Shown: piece by piece, positions 57,442-64,000 of the stretch | How positions within the stretch are numbered: the stretch's first letter is position 1 | Layout of the letters: each line of letters begins with the position of its first letter | Source: Glycomyces fuscus | GTDB lineage: Bacteria; Actinomycetota; Actinomycetes; Streptosporangiales; Streptosporangiaceae | Direction: 5' to 3' | NCBI GenBank assembly: GCA_002529455.1 | Contig: NYMS01000054.1 | Coordinates: forward strand, 1-64,000 | DNA length: 64,000 bases | Made by a program: the position numbers and the translations under genes | The notes under the pieces: model-generated | Seen by the model: the letters and a program-made list of their open reading frames with translations, nothing else | Databases searched by the model: none | Told to the model about the DNA's origin: nothing

Positions 57442-58611
57442 ATGAGCGATTCCGCACCGGAACGCATCATGGACCTGGGCCGCCGGCGGGCCGCGCTGCC
57501 CCACCTCGACTCGCCCGGCCCGGTCAGCGCGGTCCTCTACCGCGACGGGCACCGCGAGCGCTGGGCCGACACCCTCGCCGAGGCCCGGAGCGCCACCGAG
57601 CGCGACCCCGACCTCATGGCCTGGATCAGCATGACCACCCCCGACCGCGACCAGCTCACCGAGGTCGCCGACCTCTTCGGCCTGCCCTCCCTGGCGCTGG
57701 AGGACGCCATCGTCGCCCACCAGCGGCCCAAGGCCGAGGTCTACCGGGGCGTGCTCTTCCTCGTGCTGCGCCCGGCCCGCTACGACACCGTGCGCGAGTC
57801 GGTCGAGGTGGACGAGATCCACATCTTCGCCGGAGAGGACTTCGTGGTCACCGTCGGCCACACCGAGCAGGTGGACCTCAGGGCCGTCCGCGGCTCCCTG
57901 GAGGCCGAGCCCCGCGCCCTGGCCCACGGCCCCCTGGCCGTGGTCCACGCCGTCCTGGACCTGGTCGTGGACGGCTACGCCCCCGTCGTCTCCGAGCTCC
58001 AGGAGGACATCGACGAGGCGGAGAACCAGGTCTTCGGCGGCGACTCCCAGGCCTCGCGGCGCACCTACCGCCTCGCCCGCGAGGTCATCCTGCTCTCGCG
58101 CGCCGTGCAACCCCTCGTGGGCGTCCTGGACAGGCTCATGGGGGCGCTGGAACGCGACCCCGGGCACGCGCCCCCGGAACCGCGGCCGTTCGCGGACGTC
58201 CTCCTCGAACCGGAGGGGGCCCGCCCCCCGTCGCAGCGCCAGGACATCGCCTCCGCCGACCCCTTCCGCATCCCCGCCGGCAGGAGGGGCGAGCTGCACC
58301 ACCGCCTGCGCGACGTCGCCGACCACGTCGCCGCCGTGCACGAGCGCGTCGACGGCTTCCGCCAGCTGTTGCAGAACATCATGGCGGTCAACAGCGCCCT
58401 CATCGACCAGGCGCAGAACGAGGCGATGAAGAAGGTCTCCTCCTGGGGCGGCATCCTGGTCGTGCCCACCCTCATCTCCTCCGTCTACGGCATGAACATC
58501 TCCCCGGCCGGCGCCTACCACTGGGCGTTCAGCTGGCCGCTGGCCCTGGCCCTCATGGCGCTGACGAGCCTGAGCCTCTACGTTGTCTTCCGTCGCAACG
58601 GTTGGCTCTGA
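57442..58611 (+). CDS. corA: CorA-type magnesium/cobalt channel
   Basis: This 389-residue pentameric divalent cation channel has a long N-terminal cytoplasmic domain (VEVDEIHIFAGEDFVVTVGH, the stalk helix RVDGFRQLLQNIMAVNSALI). Two C-terminal helices follow, with the selectivity motif YGMN at 349-352 after the first. An insert of about 35 residues (ERDPGHAPPEPRPF...) lies before the stalk. ATG 57442 has AGGAGGG. It ends 24 nt before the methyltransferase gene and may be cotranscribed. Confidence 0.94.
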   Translation: MSDSAPERIMDLGRRRAALPHLDSPGPVSAVLYRDGHRERWADTLAEARSATERDPDLMAWISMTTPDRDQLTEVADLFGLPSLALEDAIVAHQRPKAEVYRGVLFLVLRPARYDTVRESVEVDEIHIFAGEDFVVTVGHTEQVDLRAVRGSLEAEPRALAHGPLAVVHAVLDLVVDGYAPVVSELQEDIDEAENQVFGGDSQASRRTYRLAREVILLSRAVQPLVGVLDRLMGALERDPGHAPPEPRPFADVLLEPEGARPPSQRQDIASADPFRIPAGRRGELHHRLRDVADHVAAVHERVDGFRQLLQNIMAVNSALIDQAQNEAMKKVSSWGGILVVPTLISSVYGMNISPAGAYHWAFSWPLALALMALTSLSLYVVFRRNGWL

Positions 58612-58635
58612 GGGCCTGCTCTGACGGAGGTGGGG

Positions 58636-59655
58636 ATGACGGGGGACGGATCCGCCGAGCGCGAGGTGCTGCGTCTCATGACCGGGCCGTGGGTGGCCCG
58701 CGCGGTGGCCACCGCGGTCGAACTGGGCGTGCTCGACCGCCTCGCCGAGGGCGCCGCCGACACCGAGGCCCTGGCCGGTGAGCTGGACCTGCACCCCGAC
58801 CGGCTGGGACGCCTGCTGCGCCTGCTCGCGGCCGCGGGGGTCGTGGAGCGGCGCGACGGGCGCTACCGGCCCACGGAGGTCGGAGCCGCCCTGCGCCGCG
58901 GCCACCCCTCGGGCATGGCCGACCTGGCGCTGCTCTACGACAGCGACATGTTCACCGCCGCGTGGGCGCGCCTGGGCGAGACCGTGCGCACCGGCGGCAC
59001 CGCCTTCGAGGCCGCCCACGGCACCGACGTGTTCACCCACCTGGAACGCCACCCCGGCGACGCGGCGCTCTACACGGCAGGGATGGCCGCGGGCGGCCGG
59101 TTCTCCACCGCCGTCCCCGACGTCCACGACTTCACCGGCGCCCGCACGGTCGTCGACCTCGGGGGAGGGGACGGGGAGCTCCTGGCCACCGTCCTGGCCC
59201 GGGCGCCCCGGGTCCGCGGGGTGCTCGTGGAACGCCCGCCCGCGCTGGCCGCCGCCCGCGCCCGCCTCGGCGCGTTCGTCGAGGAGGGGCGGTGCGAACT
59301 GGTGGAGGGCGACTTCCTCCGGGGCGTCCCCCGGGGCGCCGACGTCTACCTGCTCAGCCGGGTCCTGCACAACTGGTCCGACGAGGACGCGCGCACGGTG
59401 CTGCGCCACTGCCGCGAGGCGATGGCCCCCGACGGACTGGTGCTGATCGCCGAGCGCGTCCTGCCCGACGACGGCCTGCCCTGGCTGTCGGTGGTCCTCG
59501 ACGCGCACATGATGGTGATGACCACCGGGGCCGAGCGCACCGAGCGCGAGTACGAGGCGCTGCTGCGCCCGGCCGGGCTGACCACCCGGGAGATCCGCGA
59601 CCTGCCGCTGGAGATGCGGCTTCTCGTGGCCGGGCCCGTGCACGGCACCGCCTGA
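58636..59655 (+). CDS. SAM-dependent O-methyltransferase (AcnF/hydroxyindole type)
   Basis: This 339-residue protein has an N-terminal winged-helix dimerisation domain (ELGVLDRLAEGAADTEALAG, RLLRLLAAAGVVERRDGRY) and a C-terminal Rossmann domain with the SAM loop VVDLGGGDGELL near 173, then LVEGDFLRG and LSRVLHNWSDEDARTVLRHC. This is the plant-type O-methyltransferase architecture found in many natural-product pathways. No biosynthetic cluster surrounds it, so the substrate is unknown. ATG 58636 follows GGAGG. Confidence 0.9.
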   Translation: MTGDGSAEREVLRLMTGPWVARAVATAVELGVLDRLAEGAADTEALAGELDLHPDRLGRLLRLLAAAGVVERRDGRYRPTEVGAALRRGHPSGMADLALLYDSDMFTAAWARLGETVRTGGTAFEAAHGTDVFTHLERHPGDAALYTAGMAAGGRFSTAVPDVHDFTGARTVVDLGGGDGELLATVLARAPRVRGVLVERPPALAAARARLGAFVEEGRCELVEGDFLRGVPRGADVYLLSRVLHNWSDEDARTVLRHCREAMAPDGLVLIAERVLPDDGLPWLSVVLDAHMMVMTTGAERTEREYEALLRPAGLTTREIRDLPLEMRLLVAGPVHGTA

Positions 59656-59754
59656 CCCGCCGCTCCCGCCCGTACCGGCGGACCCGCGGCCGCCGCTGGG
59701 GGGCGGGGCCCGGGCGCCCGCACCGGTGCCGTGGCGGCCCGACCGCCCGGCCGG

Positions 59755-59806
59755 GGTCCGTGCACGGCCGCGCCGCCCGGGGTCCGTGCACGGCCGCGCC
59801 GTCCGG
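59755..59806. repeat. 26-bp tandem duplication
   Basis: Two adjacent 26-bp units (59755-59780 and 59781-59806) begin GGTCCGTGCACGGCCGCGCC and differ at one base. They lie in the gap between the methyltransferase and DUF1266 genes. Confidence 0.8.
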
Positions 59807-59833
59807 GCGCCGCCCGTCCGGCCCGGTCCCCCC

Positions 59834-60601
59834 TCACATCCGCCAGGGCAGGTTGAGCCAGGGGCTCCGCGGGTCCTTGGCCAGCACCGCGTGCGCCCGT
59901 ACCGAGTCGGTGTAGTACGGGCCGAACGAGCCCTCGTCGAAGGCCATCGCCCGTCCCAGCACGAATCCGGCGGACATCTCCCGCCACGATCCGTGGTGGC
60001 GCATGGACCGCGCTCCCGCCCGCAGGATGTGCGCGTGCGCCGCGCGCTCGTCGGCGTACCCGGCGTTGACCCCCCACCGGGCGAGGTTGACCGCGCGTCC
60101 GAAGTCGTAGGCGCGCACCGTGCGCACCGGCACGCCCGGGGGCAGTACCCCGTCCCGGACCATCCGGTCCTCGTACTCCCAGACGACCGCCGCCGTGGAC
60201 ACCAGTTCGTCGTAGGCCGCCTGCCCGGCGCCCCGCTCCCGGCACCAGCGGGCGACCAGGTCCGGCCAGGTGCCCGCGTCGAAGGGCCACCCGGGAGCCA
60301 GCGACATCGCCTGGTCGCGCAGGTCCAGCACGACCGACAGCGGCGTGGGGGACCGGGTGTCGTCGGTCAGGCCGCGCAGCGTCCGGTCCCACCCGGCGTG
60401 GTCGGTGATCCCCCAGGAGTCGCGGAGCTTGTCCCGCTCGTCCTGGGCGTCGCAGCACGAGCACGAGGAGTGCACCGCGTTCCACACCCCGCCGTTGGCC
60501 GTGGGCATGTGCGCGCCGGAGGCCAGCGCGTGCGCCATCGGTCCCTGGAAGAACCCCTGCGGGTCGCTGCGGAGCCTCGTTCGCCCCGAGAACAGTCCCA
60601 T
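59834..60601 (-). CDS. DUF1266 protein
   Basis: This 255-residue protein carries the DUF1266 signature in its C-terminal half: VRAYDFGRAVNLARWGVNAGYADERAAHAHI, SWREMSAGFVLGRAMAF. The N-terminal part includes a CSCC cysteine cluster (HSSCSCCDAQDE). It is soluble. It lies 21 nt after the coiled-coil gene on the same strand, so the two are probably one operon. DUF1266 proteins are linked loosely to toxin/immunity or stress loci in other bacteria, but no role is shown here. Confidence 0.82.
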   Translation of the reverse strand: MGLFSGRTRLRSDPQGFFQGPMAHALASGAHMPTANGGVWNAVHSSCSCCDAQDERDKLRDSWGITDHAGWDRTLRGLTDDTRSPTPLSVVLDLRDQAMSLAPGWPFDAGTWPDLVARWCRERGAGQAAYDELVSTAAVVWEYEDRMVRDGVLPPGVPVRTVRAYDFGRAVNLARWGVNAGYADERAAHAHILRAGARSMRHHGSWREMSAGFVLGRAMAFDEGSFGPYYTDSVRAHAVLAKDPRSPWLNLPWRM

Positions 60602-60622
60602 GTCCCCTCGTGTCCTTCTCTC

Positions 60623-62182
60623 TCAAGTGTTGAGCAGGCGGTCGATGCGTCCCGCCTCGTGCCTGGCCGTGACGGCGTGCTCCTCGGAGGCCAGCAGCGT
60701 CTCGCGCCACCTCTCCGCGGCCTCGGCGATGTGGACGTCCAGCCGCCGGACGGTCGCCTCGGCGGTGTCCCGGGCCTCGGCGCGCCTCCTCCGGTCGACC
60801 GCCAGCGCGATCGCGGCGCCCGCCGCGGCGGCCACGCACAGGAACCAGGCCAGGCCGCCGGCCGACACCAGGCCCAGCACCGCCAGCAGACCGGTCATGG
60901 CCAGGAGGCCCCACGCGTAGGTCCGGGCGGAGCCGGTGCCGCGCCGGCGCTCGCGCAGCCGGGTGCGGGCGCGCTCCAGCTCGCGCGCCTCGGCTCCGTG
61001 GGAGGAGAGCGTCACCCGCACGCCCTGTGTCTGGAGGACCGTGGAGTCCTCCACCGGCGCGGCGGCCTCGCGCACCAGTTCCTCGGCGCCCTCCGCCACG
61101 GCCGAGCGCTGCAGGGCCAGGGCGAAGGTGCGGCGGTGGTGCGGGGCGTCCTGGCGGACCATGTCGTCGCAGAGCAGGGAGGCGACGGTTCCCACGGTGT
61201 CGGTCCACCGCGGCGGAGGCCCGCCCTCGCCGCCGCTCTCGATGACCGCGCGCAGTTCACGGGCGCGGGCGAGCAGCGGCGCCTCCTCGGGGCCGCCCTC
61301 CTCCACGAGCAGGCGCAGGGTCTGGCCGAGGAAGGCGGCGCTGACCTCGTCGGGGGCGAGCGCCCCGGAGGAGGCCTCCCCGCCGTCGAGGGCGGTGACG
61401 CGGGCGACGCCCTCGCGCAGCGCGGTGATCCGCCGCGCGGCCTCGGCGCGCCGGGCGAGCCCGCCGGGCCCCTTCGCGCGGGAGGCCCGCGACGCGCTGG
61501 GGGAGTCCCCCGCCAGGGCGGACAGGGCGGCGGCCGCCGGAACGCCCACCCGCTCCTGCGTCCAGGCCAGGAGCGTGGACCGCAGCAGGCGCTGGCGGGC
61601 GTCGTCGCCGAAGGAGCCGTCGGCGGTGAGCAGCCACAGCGCGCGCTGGCCCCGGGTCACCTCCTCGGCAGGGGAGGGCAGGCGGGGGAGCAGGTCGGCG
61701 GTCGCGGCGGTGTCCATGACGCGGGCGTGGTCGGCGCTGGTCAGGGCGGTGGCCAGCGCCGCGAAGTGGCCCGCGCGCGTCGCGTCGCGCCGGGCGGCCT
61801 CGTCGAAGCGGACGCGGGCGGCGGCCGTGTCGCCCTCCAGCAGCGCGTGCAGGCCGAGGGCGGCCGGGACCAGCCAGTACCCGGGGACGTCCTCCAGGTC
61901 CGGGCGGGCGACGGGCGCGCCGTCCAGCATCTGGAGGGTGCGGTGGCGGGCCAGGGCGGCCCCGTCGAACATCGCCAGGACGGCGCGCACGTCGCTGAGC
62001 TCGATGAAGGCGTCCAGGGAGGCCGAGACGCGGTCCAGTCTCTGTTCGAGGGTGCCCCGGACACGGGACAGCTCCGAGCGCATCCTCCGGCGCTCGGTGG
62101 CCATCTGGTAGTGGGCCGAGTCGAGACTGTCCTCGAGTTCCCGGATCCTCCGGTTCTGGGAGTAGTCGATCCAGTCGCTCAT
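60623..62182 (-). CDS. Coiled-coil membrane protein paired with DUF1266
   Basis: This is a 519-residue protein. It has an N-terminal coiled coil (SQNRRIRELEDSLDSAHYQM through about residue 60) and a long helical domain with TPR-like character (LGLHALLEGDTAAARVRFDE, LATALTSADHARVMDTAATA). Two close membrane helices near residues 428-465 (GLLAMTGLLAVLGLVSAGGL, FLCVAAAAGAAIALAV) and a final helical tail complete it. ATG 62182 has AAAGGA. I do not recognise a named family. Its stop lies 21 nt before the DUF1266 start, so the two products may work together. Confidence 0.78.
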   Translation of the reverse strand: MSDWIDYSQNRRIRELEDSLDSAHYQMATERRRMRSELSRVRGTLEQRLDRVSASLDAFIELSDVRAVLAMFDGAALARHRTLQMLDGAPVARPDLEDVPGYWLVPAALGLHALLEGDTAAARVRFDEAARRDATRAGHFAALATALTSADHARVMDTAATADLLPRLPSPAEEVTRGQRALWLLTADGSFGDDARQRLLRSTLLAWTQERVGVPAAAALSALAGDSPSASRASRAKGPGGLARRAEAARRITALREGVARVTALDGGEASSGALAPDEVSAAFLGQTLRLLVEEGGPEEAPLLARARELRAVIESGGEGGPPPRWTDTVGTVASLLCDDMVRQDAPHHRRTFALALQRSAVAEGAEELVREAAAPVEDSTVLQTQGVRVTLSSHGAEARELERARTRLRERRRGTGSARTYAWGLLAMTGLLAVLGLVSAGGLAWFLCVAAAAGAAIALAVDRRRRAEARDTAEATVRRLDVHIAEAAERWRETLLASEEHAVTARHEAGRIDRLLNT

Positions 62183-62395
62183 GGGTTCCTTTCGCGCGGA
62201 GGGGGAGACGGGGGCGGCGGGGGGAGGGACGCGCCGCGCAGTGCGACGATACGGGAGGCCGCCCGCTTCCGTGCCGCCCGTCGCGCCGCGGGCGGTCCCG
62301 CGGCGGGGGACCGCCCGCGGCGCCGTTCCACGTGCTCAGGGTGTTTGTTCGACTACTTAAGGATGGTTGGTGTCGGGGGTCACCTTCGCTAGGAT

Positions 62396-62409
62396 TGGGA
62401 GCGCTCCCA
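62396..62409. promoter_or_regulatory. CebR/CelR operator
   Basis: TGGGAGCGCTCCCA is a perfect 14-bp palindrome identical to the known CebR/CelR box of cellulose-using actinomycetes. It ends 13 nt before the beta-glucosidase start. Confidence 0.9.
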
Positions 62410-62422
62410 GGAAAGGACCGCC

Positions 62423-63829
<1,407 letters not shown>

Positions 63830-64000
63830 GGCCCCTCCGCCGCGTCCGCGCGGGGGCGCGGCGGGCCGTCCCGGCGGACGCGCCCGCCCCCGACGTCCGG
63901 CACCTCCGCCCCGGCGTGCGGCGCGCGCCGCGCCGCGCCCCGGGGCCGCGCGGGGCCCGCCGGACAGCGGACCCCGGCCGCCGCCCCCGCGGGCGGAGGC
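63830..64000. other. GC-rich tail of the window
   Basis: No gene was seen. Short GC-rich inverted repeats occur after the beta-glucosidase stop, and one could serve as its terminator. Confidence 0.4.

Overview
The window is about 73% GC by eye, dense with genes, and uses GTG starts and overlapping ATGA/GTGA junctions freely. It carries an HrdB-like sigma factor, a menaquinone pathway, DmdR/IdeR-type iron boxes, a two-unit PHO box and a CebR-type cellulose operator. This points to a filamentous actinomycete, probably Nocardiopsis or a close relative; that placement is inference from gene style, not from an rRNA. No tRNA, rRNA, CRISPR array, insertion sequence or integrase was seen.

Layout. 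1-6.8 kb: the tail of an oligopeptide ABC ATPase, a Spo0M-like protein, TetR and GntR regulators, a divergent Nramp-like transporter and an HrdB-like sigma factor. 7.4-12.6 kb: menaquinone genes menE (minus) diverging from menB-menC-menD (plus); an isochorismate synthase that would start the pathway lies apart at 30.9-32.2 kb. 12.7-27.7 kb: a siderophore locus of about 15 kb. One minus-strand operon encodes a GNAT acyltransferase, a group II PLP decarboxylase, an amine N-hydroxylase, two IucA/IucC-type NIS synthetases and a glutamine-synthetase-like ligase. It is preceded by an SbnH-like type III PLP decarboxylase and a ferric-siderophore binding lipoprotein (minus), which diverge from two FecCD permeases and an ATPase (plus). 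Iron boxes sit in both control regions, and a third lies before an FprA-type ferredoxin reductase at 44 kb.

28-38 kb: a Tat-exported PhoX-type phosphatase behind a PHO box, a GNAT enzyme, isochorismate synthase, a lipoprotein glycoside hydrolase, and a molybdate operon (HTH-TOBE regulator, modA, modB, modC). 38-46 kb: a DUF3040 protein, three small secreted proteins including two related His/Gly-type peptides, a class B penicillin-binding protein with a long proline-rich cytoplasmic tail, FprA, PlsC and a cyclase-family protein. 46-57 kb: an FUSC membrane protein, a long coiled-coil protein with a Cys/His N-terminus, a GNAT enzyme, two LysR regulators, an EamA exporter, a two-gene membrane protein/winged-helix operon, a Vps62-domain membrane protein and AlkB. 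57-64 kb: CorA, a SAM methyltransferase, a DUF1266 protein with a coiled-coil partner, and a GH1 beta-glucosidase behind a perfect CebR palindrome.

The most unusual system is the siderophore locus. It combines hydroxamate-type tailoring (hydroxylase, diamine-forming decarboxylase) with an SbnH-like decarboxylase otherwise known from carboxylate siderophores, and ends with a gamma-glutamyl ligase of the glutamine synthetase family. That combination does not match any NIS siderophore pathway I can name.
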